DNA of 64,000 bases from Ignelater luminosus. Lineage: Eukaryota > Arthropoda > Insecta > Coleoptera > Elateridae. Below are positions 41,906 through 52,335 of the stretch, one piece after another. The stretch lies in contig VTPC01003570.1 of the NCBI GenBank assembly GCA_011009095.1, positions 1 to 64,000 on the forward strand. The letters are read 5' to 3'. The notes below the pieces were generated by a model. The model was not told where the DNA came from. It did not search any database and saw nothing but the letters and a program-made list of their open reading frames with translations. The position numbers and the translations under genes were made by a program. Position 1 is the first letter of the stretch. Each line of letters begins with the position of its first letter.

Positions 41906-43218
41906 CAAGGTGTGACAATAAAGTTCGGTAAGTGATTTAAAAAAAGGTACTTACACAAATAGTAGATGAAAAATATTTTACTGTCCTTCGAAGTAATCCC
42001 CCCCAGATACAACGCACTTCTGGCAACGCTCGTACAGTTGTTGGAAACTGCGTGAGAAGTCCTCCATTGGAATGGCCTTCAACTCCGACGTAACGTTTTC
42101 TTTGATCTCTTCAATTCCGGAAAATCTCTTCCCTTTCAGCGACGACTTCAGGCGGGGAAACAAGAAAAAGTCAGCCGGAGCCAAATCCGGTGAATACGGG
42201 GGGTGACTGATCTCAGGAACTCCTTTGTCGGCCAAAAACTTCTTCACTATGCATGCCGTGTGGGATGGTGCATTATCATGCAAAAGGAACCAGCCTCTTC
42301 CTTGTGCAAGTTGGGGACGCACTCGTCGAATTCGCGCCAGCAGACGTTGCAGAACCTGCAAATAAAATTCTTTGTTGACCGTTTGACCCTGAGGTAGAAA
42401 CTCCTTATGGATAATCCCATGTCGGTCAAAGAAGGCAAACAGCATGGTTTTCGTCTTTGACTTCTGGAGTCGAGATTTGGTGTGTCTTGGGGAACTGGGA
42501 CTCCGCCATTCCATGCTTTGCCGTTTTGTTTCAGGGTCGTACTCGAAACACCACGACTCATCACCGGTCACAATTGAATCCAAGAATGTTGGGTCGTTAT
42601 CACACGTGCTGATGAAGTCGCCGCATGCGTCAAATCTTTGGAGTTTTTGTTCGTCTGTGAGAAAATGGGGAACAAATCGAGAACAGATCTTTCGCTTCTG
42701 CAAGTCGTTTTTCAAGATGAGACGGACTGTTTCACGGTTAATTCCCACTTCTTCGGCCAACAATCGCACAGTCATTCGACGGTCCTTTGTTACCAGTTCT
42801 CGGACTGCTTTCACAGAATCGTCATTTCTCGACGTCGACGGTCTTCCACTCCTAGGCGCATCATCTATCGAGTCCCGTCCCTCACGAAAACGTTTAAACC
42901 ATTCCGATACACATTTCAAGGTTACTGCTTCATGCCCGTAAACTTCCTTTAGCATTAAATGAGTTTCTGTTATTGTTTTCCCTAATTTAAAACAAAACTT
43001 TATATTTGCTCTTTGCTCCATTTTTCGACAATTACGCGCGAACCTTTCATCACCCGCATTAACAGGCTGTCATCGACAGACGCGTTCATGCAGCGACCAG
43101 ACAGGTTAGGACATGTTCGGGCAGGAGTTAAGCCATGTGTTGTCGCTTTCGGAAATATGAAAAACCTTTCGGCATCAAAAATACAACGGTGCTTACCGAA
43201 CTTTATTGTCACACCTTG
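41906..43218 (-). mobile_element. Complete mariner element 4 with perfect TIRs
   Basis: The first 27 bp, caaggtgtgacaataaagtt... (41906-41932), are an exact reverse complement of 43192-43218. TA flanks both ends (41904-41905, 43219-43220). The element is 1,313 bp and encodes one uninterrupted transposase on the minus strand. Perfect TIRs plus an intact gene make it the best-preserved mobile element in the window. It sits between family S copy 3 and the piggyBac copy B middle part. Confidence 0.96.
41978..43021 (-). CDS. mariner transposase (DD34D), intact, 347 aa
   Basis: Catalyses cut-and-paste transposition of its own element at TA. Start MEQRANIKFCFKLGKTITET at 43021, stop at 41978; the TIR lies about 200 bp upstream of the start. 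N-terminal HTH region (residues 1-110) with WFKRFREGRDSIDDAPRSGR; the linker FVPHFLTDEQKLQRF; catalytic motifs VTGDESWCFEYDPETKRQS (first Asp), WFLLHDNAPSHTACIV (second) and YSPDLAPADFFLFPRLKSSL (third, 34 residues on). End KCVVSGGDYFEGQ. Only about 72 bp separate the stop from the element end. GDESW and YF-x-GQ mark a lineage different from elements 1 and 3. No lesion seen; codon use is less AT-biased than the flanks, consistent with a recent arrival. Confidence 0.95.
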   Translation of the reverse strand: MEQRANIKFCFKLGKTITETHLMLKEVYGHEAVTLKCVSEWFKRFREGRDSIDDAPRSGRPSTSRNDDSVKAVRELVTKDRRMTVRLLAEEVGINRETVRLILKNDLQKRKICSRFVPHFLTDEQKLQRFDACGDFISTCDNDPTFLDSIVTGDESWCFEYDPETKRQSMEWRSPSSPRHTKSRLQKSKTKTMLFAFFDRHGIIHKEFLPQGQTVNKEFYLQVLQRLLARIRRVRPQLAQGRGWFLLHDNAPSHTACIVKKFLADKGVPEISHPPYSPDLAPADFFLFPRLKSSLKGKRFSGIEEIKENVTSELKAIPMEDFSRSFQQLYERCQKCVVSGGDYFEGQ

Positions 43219-43224
43219 TATATA

Positions 43225-43863
43225 ATAATATAAAATAAAATAAAGGCTGCGGTACAACAATTTTTCTTTTTGAAGAGGAGCTGTAACGAAAACATTTCGT
43301 CCTTGTATTCGCAAGTGAATCAGTACGAGTCGTGCCCAAAGTTACTTGGTTGTTATCGTACCACCGATAAATCCTTATTGTAACTTTTCTCATCTCTGAG
43401 AGCATGTATACTACCTCGGTGTTGCTTTTTTAGATTTCTCAGAGGCGCATTTTCTATTCTATCGGATAGTACCTATTATGTTTAAATTATTACTCTTCAT
43501 TTCAGTCAATAAAGGCAATGAATTGAAATAGTTATCTAAAAATATGTGACTATTTTCTGGTACAAAACCTAACACCATACTTTTGATAGCAGAACTTCCC
43601 AGAGTCATCGTACTATCTCTTTCTTCGCGACTCTGATATAATTTCAAACGTGCACAGTAGCCATTGGGCTTGTTTAGGCACCAGAACGTGAAGCCAAATC
43701 GTATGGGCTTCCCTCTTATCAATTGTTTCATATGATGTCTGCCATAATATGGTTCCATGGCTTTATCAAATGACCACGTTTGCGGTAGTGGTTCTGCATA
43801 TTTTTAAAATTTAGTAAAAAGATAGTCTAAAAGTAATTTTGAGAAAGTAGCAAAAACATTTTT
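43225..43863 (-). pseudogene. piggyBac-like copy B, middle part
   Basis: From the boundary near 43863: KLLLDYLFTKF, KYAEPLPQTWSFDKAMEPYY (about 43740-43800, first catalytic Asp region), MKQLIRGKPIRFGFTFWCLN, PNGYCARLKLYQSREER, MVLGFVPENSHIFLDNYFNS (about 43530-43590, second Asp), NLNIIGTIR, then frame changes with ALRDEKSY, RWYDNNQVTLGTTRTDS (about 43310-43365) and KRKIVVPQP (about 43240-43270). It stops where the YN..MGGVD motif should begin. In register with the C-terminal part at 40.84-41.40 kb and the N-terminal part at 47.3-48.1 kb, so these are most simply one dismembered gene. Confidence 0.8.
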
Positions 43864-43864
43864 T

Positions 43865-46800
43865 TAGAGACTTTCTGTTTATAACACGAAAAGGAAGCGT
43901 TTCACTGTAAACATCATCCTATACTTTGAAAAAGCAGATAAAAGTCTCTACAATGTATGTGTAAGTAATGTTTTGGACCTTGAATAGACCCCTGCTCCAC
44001 ACCACTATGCAGCAAATATGATCTATTTATAACATACACACACCCTTGGAAATTTGCCCGTTCAGTTGGTGTAAGTGCCTTGTATAAAGCAGACTTGGTT
44101 CCTTTTCGCATACCACAGTCGTCGAAAAGAAGCAATGGATACGGACACAATTCGTATTTCAGAAACTCTTCAAGTTCTTCATCGGATTGTTTAGCAATCG
44201 TCATTCTTTGAAAAATAGTCGTTGGATTGATGGGGATAGTTTCATCATGTATTTCGATTGCATTGTTCATCGTAGTAAGTGACAAAACTCTGTCTTTCCT
44301 GTACAATTTAACATTTTGAAAATCACCACTCACAATTCTATCAATTACGAGGAGACCAATCTCCTTGGACATGTGACGGTTGATGCTGCTGTCTCCTACA
44401 ACACCAGTACTAAGAGACAAAATTTCTGGGACATTAGGAAAAGGATAGTGTTGCATAAACCACTCCATCAGCTTTTTTGAATTACTGCTATCTCTTTTAA
44501 TCTTTGCTTCTATCATCTCCACGTGTTGTTCCAAACAGGTGGATGCTACCCTATACATCTCCATTTCTTCGCAAATATTTTAGAGGGAAGTCATTCCTTT
44601 TGTCCACCTACAGAGGATACTTTCGCTGACCCCACGGCCATGGGCCAGCCCCCAGCAATTTTCATTGTCCTCATGAGACACTCTTCTATGGTTATATCTG
44701 TCCATGTTCCGCTCCAGAATTTGCTTGTCCTTTGAACAGTGAACCCGCCACCAGTGAACTTTTCATATTCCTTAGCGTTCATTTTGTCTTTCAAGCTGTG
44801 CATGTCTTGTACGTACAGATGACAGCGTTTGGCATATAAGAAATGTCCACTGGCGTAGACGTACGAGAGCATCTTGTATACAATTTGAAGGTAAAGGTTC
44901 CCGCTGGCTGTTCTTTTAGTTTCTGTAAATAGCTTAACAAGCGTAACCATTTCAAAGTACTGAACCCAAAGCTTTGATGTAGCACCACGATTAGCCAAGG
45001 TTTGGAGCTGAGCAGAAAACTTGACTCTCAATTCTTATACACACTCCTGCTCGTGTGCTGGCAAAATCACAGATCTATCTGCATCATTTAGAATCTCTGT
45101 AAGCTTTTCTAGAAGGTCTGGGGTCATATCCATTGACTGCAAGATAATTATCGCCAGGGTAGCATGAGCTAAAATATGCGCTTCAACCTACTACCAGCCA
45201 TTGTATACCCTATCGTCTTCCAGAAAGACATTAGTAGGTGGTAGCCACCTATTCTAATGATAACAGCAACATCTGGATCTCGTTGCAGACAAGCTACTAT
45301 AAATCTCGCCTTTAGGTACAGAGGCTGGTTGAAAGTGTTCAGTTGCTTGCTGATTCATAGATTTCCACTGGTCTATGGAAGTGACTAAAGCAGTATAAAT
45401 TGTGTTGTAATGACTCGGTGGAGCATTGAAAAATGACAGGCAAGCAACAAAGGTTGTGTTAGAAGGGAGACCGCTTGCGGTTTGCTCTATAACACCACTC
45501 AATCCTGGAATGCCGGGCACATCTTCCCACTTGCCGTAAAGCCAAATCAGGTCCGCCAAAGAGGGTATGATAGTATCGGGTGAAACAAATAACTTCTTGA
45601 AATCCTCAATCTGGATATCCTTCAAGCCAGGAGAACCTGCTTTCTCAAAATTTTTTAAAGGACACAACGCCCATCTCGCCAACTAGTTGAGCTGGTAGTA
45701 TTTTCTTCATTCGCGCAATTCTCTGCTCCGGGGCAATGGCATTTCTTGGGGTTATCAAATCCATACCCCCTGTTGCATAGAAGGTATTATACCCATCCAG
45801 TGTACGAGTGTTAAAATCCGCGTTGTCATGAATGAATTGATGGAAAGCTGTCGAATCTATTTGTAAGGATTGTTTTATGATTGTTGACACTTGCAGACGA
45901 ACAGCTTCAGAATAAGAGGTGCAAAATCCCAAGGCTGACACAATATCAGTCAGTTTTCGTGACCCATACTTATAAATAAAAAAGCTGATAATCCAATTTG
46001 TAAGGGTGAGACGAATGAACTACGTCTCGTAGCACTAATAACACTGTGTGAAATGGCTAAAACTTTTTTTTACATTTATCACTGTCCCCACGCTTCTTCT
46101 TCAGTATCAGCCTTTCAAAAAAAACTTTAAGAACCTCGGGAATAAGGCTTTCATTTTCGTGCAAGAAAGAATCTGGGTGGGGGGATACTCATCCACGACA
46201 TACACTACAGATCATATCTTTTCAAGAATTATATCAGTCGCTGTCTCAATTGATCGAAGACGTTCTTCCCGCTCTGATGAGCGTTTTTCGGTGTACCACG
46301 CATCTGTCAAAATCTTATGGCCAGTATGTTTGAAAGATACTATCGTCTTCTGTTTAATCTTTGATATAATTACATCATCCTCATATCTCCAGTAAATGGT
46401 TTGTTGCAGTTTGTTTTCAGGGATGTAGTCATCCTCTATCTGAGCTATTAACTGGTCTTCTCCATAGCACTCTCAATTTCTTTAGAATAAGGACCAACCT
46501 TTTTTTTCACATCAACCTTGAGCCTACTAATGTACAGTTTTTTTAAACAGTTATCATGGTACTGACAATCAGCAGCCACCATATCTGTTATTGGCTGAAT
46601 TCTGTTGATAATCGCTGCATAAAAATCTTCTCCACATAGTTGAACTTCCTTCATAACTGTACTTTCATCTCTATTTTAGTTACCTGATGCACCACATTAC
46701 GTATATCAGGAGGTAGTCGTTGTTGTAACCTTAAGTAATCTTCTGGAATACGTGTTCCGTACACAAAACAATGTGTTTTGAAAGAAAATTCATTAACAGT

Positions 46801-47290
46801 TGTAAGCAATTGTAAGAAAGAAGTTATTGGTTTAGCAATTTTCTTCAGGTGAACAGATATCATTTTTTCTTTGATGTAGCTTTTCTGACAGCTTGCATGT
46901 ACGCTAACTGATTTTTACCTTTAAAAACAGCTATTTTCCCATCATTTCTTTTCTTACCGGCCTCATGAAATGTTTATATTCCTTTTTCCTTGGCCACTTT
47001 CACTGTATCCTCACTCAGATCTTTGTCACAAATAAAACACATTAAACCACAACGAAAGTTGATAGCTAAAGATAAGAAAGTACGTTAGCACGCATATTCA
47101 CAGATACCATACCTACATCTGCGTTTGTGCAAAAACCATACGTCGTACAAAACAATGATAAGAACATAAATTGTAGGTAATTTTCTCTGCTTTATTTTAC
47201 TGTAGCCTCACTCTTTGGGTGAAACACTACTTTCAAAATTATAAACCAAAAAACTGTGATTTTTAGTGATTTTATAATGATTTCTCATAA
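43865..47290 (-). mobile_element. Family F candidate element, copy B
   Basis: Long protein of unknown function in broken frames, about 1,000 codons. N-terminus (47.06-46.45 kb): Cys/His-rich blocks MCFICDKDLSEDT, THCFVYGTRIPEDYLRLQQR and MVAADCQYHDNCLKKLYIS. Middle: TGHKILTDAWYTEKRSSER (about 46250-46310), FVSPLQIGLSAFL (about 46000-46040), FHQFIHDNADFNTRTLDGYN, FNAPPSHYNTIYTALVTSID (about 45370-45430), VQYFEMVTLVKLFTETKR, SYVYASGHFLYAKRCHLYVQ (about 44810-44880), IEECLMRTMKIAGG. C-terminus: LLFDDCGMRKGTKSALYKAL and YVINRSYLLHS, the start of a PIN-like domain. It lies exactly where a piggyBac gene is interrupted. Imperfect inverted repeats near the ends: gtttataa...gtttcac at 43877-43905 and its partner at 47218-47247. 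I know the protein only as an uncharacterised, dispersed arthropod family. Confidence 0.6.
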
Positions 47291-47299
47291 TTACTGAAA

Positions 47300-48110
47300 A
47301 AACGTTTGTTATACTACTTCAGATTCGTGTTCAGTACCCCCAAAAACGTAAAGTAAGCCACTAAAAACAATTACACCAGAACTTTCCACTTCGACCCGTT
47401 TTTGAGCACCATTTGACTGGAATAAATATATCTTTCTGTTGAGCAGCTTGTTATATCCTGAAACTAGTAAAATTGCGAAAAATTTATATAGCTCTTCAAC
47501 TTCCCCTGTAAAATTATTGTCACCCATAGTTATATTTAGCATATTTTTAACTTTCCTCACAAATCTTTTGCATAATCTCCATATCCCAAAATAGTTGAAA
47601 AAACTGTACAGAAGAATCTCCTTCAATCATTTTGCTGGTCGAGGTTCAATTATGTTTTTCACTTTGAAGCAAGCTTCTTCATTTGATTCACACGGAGTTC
47701 TACATCCAACCATTTTCGCTCAGGTTTTGACTTAGTGATAGTTTTTCTTATTTTATTTTTTCTAGCATATACAACGTCTCTGATTTAGCAGGTCGTACAT
47801 TTAAATCCTTACTGGACAGTACTTCATGACTTACATGTTCTTTATCTTTTGTAATAACTTGTTTTTCCGACGACTGAGCTACTACACCCTTACCTAGTAG
47901 ATGAAGATTGTTTTCACTAACAACTAATTCTTCTTCTTCTTCTGGTGCGTCATCTTGATCTGTATCATTATCTTTTTCAGGTGATAACAAGCTAAATTGA
48001 ATCATTTCTGCATTATCGATTTCTTCATAATCAGTTTCATCTAATGCTTCTAATTGTTCTTCAATACTCCGTAGACGTCTACAAAAAATATTAGATAAGT
48101 TATTCAGTAC
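47300..48110 (-). pseudogene. piggyBac-like copy B, N-terminal part
   Basis: Starts with an acidic region RRLRSIEEQLEALDETDYEE (about 48020-48080) and FSLLSPEKDNDTDQDDAPEE, then frames with LLYSFFNYFGIWRLCKRFVR, KNMLNITMGDNNF and LYKFFAILLVSGYNKLLNRK (about 47430-47490), the first structured part of a piggyBac transposase. The frame fades near 47300, the 5' boundary of family F. The missing continuation resumes at 43863 beyond it. Confidence 0.72.
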
Positions 48111-48889
48111 AAATTTATGGTTATGGTAATCAACACACTTATATGAATATAAAAATAAGAAAGAACGTGTTCTATAAATTGTACATCAGAGAAAAAATAG
48201 CATTTCGCTTAGCTCTTCTCCCATTGTGTCAATTTACGCTTTTTCTTCTTGTGTGTTTGGCAGTTATTTTCCGACATTTCAAATAAAACTAAGAAGGAAA
48301 TTCTCGTGTATGATATTCGACACTTTACTGAATGTAGATATGTAGCCAACTACACAAAGATTAAATTAGTACGCGATTCTGGCATCATTCTAGTTGTCTT
48401 TTATTTTGTGTAAATTTTTAGACGGTAGTCCTTAATGGGTTAATCCCCTTAAGCAAAGATGCATATGCCAAAACTTTTCTGCCGTTTGGATCAATCAGTT
48501 CATATAAAGAGTTACCAATGTGGCGCCTGTTGGGTGCATATGCCATTTTAAAATAATACATGCGATTTTAAATTTTGTCGTTTGTGCCAAAACTGAAAAT
48601 ATTTTCGAAGATTCTTATTGTGATGAATTGAATTTAAAAATATAAACGGAAGGCTGTAATTAAAGACCAAATATTATCATCAAATTATATATTTAATTAT
48701 ATTAAATAAAAGACAAAACTGAACAAATAACTTCTCAAGAGAAACAAAATAGGAAGAAAAATGTTATAAATTTTAACTTAAAAGTAACTTAGGAATGAAA
48801 AAATACTCGTGACACCAAGACAAGCCTATTCGTCTGGTTCATCTAGCCGACCCGGAACTGCAGCACTGGTTTTGTGAGATAGAGATTTT
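48111..48889. other. No recognisable gene
   Basis: AT-rich; one short minus-strand frame (about 48460-48590) could not be assigned. Confidence 0.45.
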
Positions 48890-49860
48890 GCAGATGTTCT
48901 GGTTTAATAATAAATTGTTGACATAAAGTTTTCAAATTATCCTATTTAAGTTTAGGAACTGGCTCTTCATCCGTATATGCAGGTCGTGGATTAAAGCCGT
49001 TCTTAATTTTAAAATTCTTGCTTTTGTCTTTAAGATCTGAAAAGGAAGTTTGGATTTTCACATTGAAGTCATATTTAGAAAGAGTAGCTCGTTTTACTTT
49101 AGCCATTTTGATTTTACAGTTCTTTTCTGTAGCTATGGTTTTCAAATCTAGGAAATCAGAGAAAAATAATTGTTTCACAATGTAGGGTTCGGGAGTTGTT
49201 CAAGCGTTCCTTAATAATGTAGGCTATTCGGACGGAGACTGAACAATCTTATTTTTAATACTCTTCTTAATGACGCCGTGCATTGAGTCCACCGGCATAT
49301 AAGTTATGTCCAACAATAAAGTAAGTTATTGTAATCTCACTAATATTCTCTATCTAAAAAATATCGTAACATTAATAGCATGAATTTGTTTTTATTTTGG
49401 CCCGTGCAATTATTACAGAACAATGATACTTCATCGTATTTATGACTTTGGTCTACGTCAGTTATGTAATTTTATAATTTGAGCAAATTTCTTTACTTCC
49501 CCGTTTACCGTCTTTTTCGCCATGTAGGTAACAGTAATCGTCCTTGTCGTTGCTTCGTAGACAGTGAAATTATACACTGCGTACTTTCCAGAAAAACCAG
49601 TAGTCATGCTGTCTCCGTGGGGTGTGGACAAGACTTTTTGTAGATCAAAACTAGCTACTAGATTTGTAGTTTTCCTGTTCTTCAGAAGTTTTTTGAATTT
49701 TCAGACAGATGTTTGTATCTTTCACATTTGTCTTGTCGGAGCATTGTCACGGGCAAAATGGGGAAAAGTGGCCTTATCCTGTGCAAACCAAAGGGGGTAT
49801 TGTTCGCAGCAGCTCGAACGTCGCAGATGGGAGGGGTTCCCAGACGTCTAACCATAAATT
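48890..49860 (-). pseudogene. Family S protein relic, copy 4
   Basis: Minus-strand ASFDLQKVLSTPHGDS (about 49615-49660), KYAVYNFTVYE (about 49570-49600) and, shifted, CYLHGEKDGKRGSKEI (about 49485-49535) correspond to the FDLQ...VYNFTVY...W-x-E...EI segment of the family. The C-terminal part is the 78-codon frame 49178-48942, with FFSDFLDLKTIATEK and ending RPAYTDEEPVPKLK, followed by a near-frame YDNL-type continuation. The D-x-C...QN core between them is lost. Degenerate. Confidence 0.5.
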
Positions 49861-49869
49861 GAATTTCTA

Positions 49870-51080
49870 ATTGACAATATTAAAAGAGAATTTATTCGTC
49901 GTCTTGATCTATTGCCAAATAGCATCTTTGAGTGGACGCTCTGTAATGCCACTTGCCACTGTTGACAATAAGTGTCCTTTATTATTATCTGTAATAGCTG
50001 CTGCTTCACATGAACTGGTAAAAGAATTTCTTAAGGCAAAGTTTACTCTTTTACTTTCAGTAAATTTTGCAACCACCGAGTTTTATGCTTCGGTCATGTT
50101 ATTTGAAATTTTGTAAAGTAAACTTTCGGCATTAGCCACAATTCTATTCATTGCGGCCACTACATCGGTCCAAAAACAACAACTCGTCTATTTTCGTCTT
50201 CGTACAGAAATAGTTTTCACAGTTGGTATTGTTTCCAAAAATATGCTGTGGAATATTCAAAATATTTTTTTAAGTAATAATACTCTGTCATCGAACGGAA
50301 TATCTGTAATCTGCTGTAATGGCTGTACGAAATCTGATTATGTTGTTTTCTAGTTTCCTTCGCAGATGCAGGTTTACTTTTAGCAATTTTTTAAACTTTT
50401 TAACAAGTTCTTTTGGTCTCTGACAAAAGTTCCTCAATAAGTGATTCGTGCGGTTGATTTTTTAAGTTTTGGTAACGCGACATAGTTTCTCCTGCGCCAA
50501 TGTTCTATACAGATGATGGGCCAGTTCAGTTTTTAAAACATTTGTATTCTGGAACAACTCGCTGTTTATCTTCTGGTCTTGCAGAAACACTGCAGTTTTG
50601 TTTTTCATACCAATGTATAACAACTTTTTAGTCCGATATCCTACAGTACATCCCTCAGATTCAATCGGTATGTGATTTTATATACATCTGCAATAAAAAG
50701 AATAAAATCTTACAATACAATATCATGTGCTTGCACCAATCCAGGCTTTGCCATCACCGTCAATTTCTCCAGGTTTAATAGCCAGTTGTTCTTCCTCATT
50801 TACTGCATTCTGCATGTCCTTCCACGGTGTTTTGTGAGTAACATCGGCAAGATCATTTTCCATTTTCTTGTAGAACTTGAAAGAAATTGGTGGACAATTT
50901 ATTGCAGCCAAAAATTCTGTTAATTGGGAATAACCTCTACCAATCGAAACTATCGCCGCAGTTGCTGCTATATCGATATACATTTCAGCATCGGCGTATA
51001 GTGATCCTGGTTTTTTTAGTTCACACATACGACAATGTAATATAAATACTGAATCAAGTTCCACTTTGGTTTCAGAAACT
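49870..51080 (-). pseudogene. Mutator-like (metazoan type) transposase relic
   Basis: The 113-codon frame 51064-50723 (LDSVFILHCRMCELKKPGSL, YIDIAATAAIVSIGRGYSQL, FLAAINCPPISFKFYKKMEN, GEIDGDGKAW) is the N-terminal half of the Mutator-like transposase domain common in arthropod repeat proteins that often carry a YqaJ nuclease. Further down: RTKKLLYIGMKNKTAVF (about 50590-50640), IPQHIFGNNTNCENYFCTK (about 50195-50250, H...C-x-YFC zinc-like site), VAAMNRIVANAESLLYKISN (about 50110-50165) and SKRVNFALRNSFTSSCEAAA (about 49990-50065). The DG-W-SKRS catalytic block is lost. Broken by many stops. Confidence 0.55.
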
Positions 51081-51289
51081 AACTCCGTGTCAATAATGCA
51101 ACAATCAAATGGTTAATGACGGGCACTGTTCAGGATTGTTGATACTGCTGTTCTTTGATAAATTGGTGAATCATATTTTTGAGTACGTTCTTTTTGACCG
51201 TTTCCTTCGTGTGATTTGCAGATTAGATTATTGAAAATACATTTTAAATATACATTCATATTTAAAAAATCACATGGAATGTGTATCAT

Positions 51290-52274
51290 GTAATAATTTG
51301 TGTATAACAAATTAATTTACGTGGAGCAGTTTCTATATTTTTATCTATGACAGATGAACTTGCGTAATTAAGGTCGCCAATTTTTTCTCCATGGACTTTA
51401 AGAAGTGAATTATCTACCGCAATTTCGATGTTTCCATCCATGACAAATGAACTAGATCTACTAAGCAATAAGTGAATCGAAGACCTTTTAAATTTTTGAC
51501 AGGTAGAAATACTCGACAGGGTTTTTGTTTGCAAAATATTGAATAGGTGATTCACAAATGTAAAGATTTTGCTGGGTGACGAAACAAAATGAAAAAGTTT
51601 TTTATCATCTAGGCGTCTCTCTCATCTGGATCCCATTCGGATTTTCATCTTCAATAGTACTCTCAAACTCTGCATCCAATTCTGAGAAGTATGTTTTGAT
51701 TGTTGAGACAGCTCTAGAATGAAAACTCTAACGAATTGTACATGCTTGAGGTAATTTAAACATTTTTTGGGTTAAAAGTACTGTTCGCTTAGACGATTAC
51801 TAAAAAAAGTATTAAAAAACGTCAAGTCGTAAATAAACAAGCGAACTTCTTTTATGGTTTTAGATCCATGTAGCAAGACGAGATTAAACTGATGCACATA
51901 GTAATGAATGAAAAGTGAGTTTGGACATACGCACTTGTTTTACAAAATATTGAACATCACCTTGATGACCAGCCATAATGGCTACACTGTTCGAGCATTT
52001 ATAATAACATTAGAAAGACCTTTTACAGTTTTTTCTTTGGAGATGTAGTAAAATCTTATAAATCTCTCTTCTGTTCGGTCTTTTACATAGTAACGTACTA
52101 TTAAGTTCATTTAGGACTTACAAGAAACATCTAGTATTTCGTCAACTTGCACAGACACAAATAAACTTCCCTCTAGTTCATTTTCAATGCGTTCGTCTAA
52201 AATACATTTCACTGTTTCTATTAATTCATTTTGTACGTTGACATCTGTAGAACATCCCGGCTGCGATGCCAAAA
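51290..52274 (-). pseudogene. hAT-like (DUF4371/ZMYM-type) transposase relic
   Basis: Opens at a 3' splice site (52275-52276) with LASQPGCSTDVNVQNELIET, VKCILDERIENELEGSLFV, SVQVDEILDVSCKS (about 52115-52170, first Asp block), then past a stop MNLIVRYYVKDRTEERFIRF, HYYVHQFNLVLLHGSKTIKE (about 51850-51910) and LFNILQTKTLSSISTCQKFK (about 51480-51545). Order and motifs fit the hAT-related DUF4371 proteins of insects. Stops and deletions in the middle. The upstream exon belongs to a pogo-like gene; see the intron entry. Confidence 0.6.
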
Positions 52275-52334
52275 CTGGAAAAAATCTTCTATGAATCATA
52301 TCTTCTAATATTTTGTTCTAAATATGATACTTAC
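52275..52334 (-). other. 60-bp intron linking pogo-like and hAT-like exons
   Basis: Minus strand: exon end AGCACG then gtaagtatcat, 60 bp, pyrimidine tract and tttttccag, then TTTTGGCATCG. Both splice sites match consensus. The codon split across the junction gives K-H-V-L-A-S in the hAT-like frame, so both exons read as one frame. Short introns of this size are typical in insects. Confidence 0.65.
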
Positions 52335-52335
52335 C

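Noticed and set aside
42444..42941. 165-codon plus-strand open frame
   Set aside because: Antisense shadow of the intact mariner 4 transposase; no independent motif.
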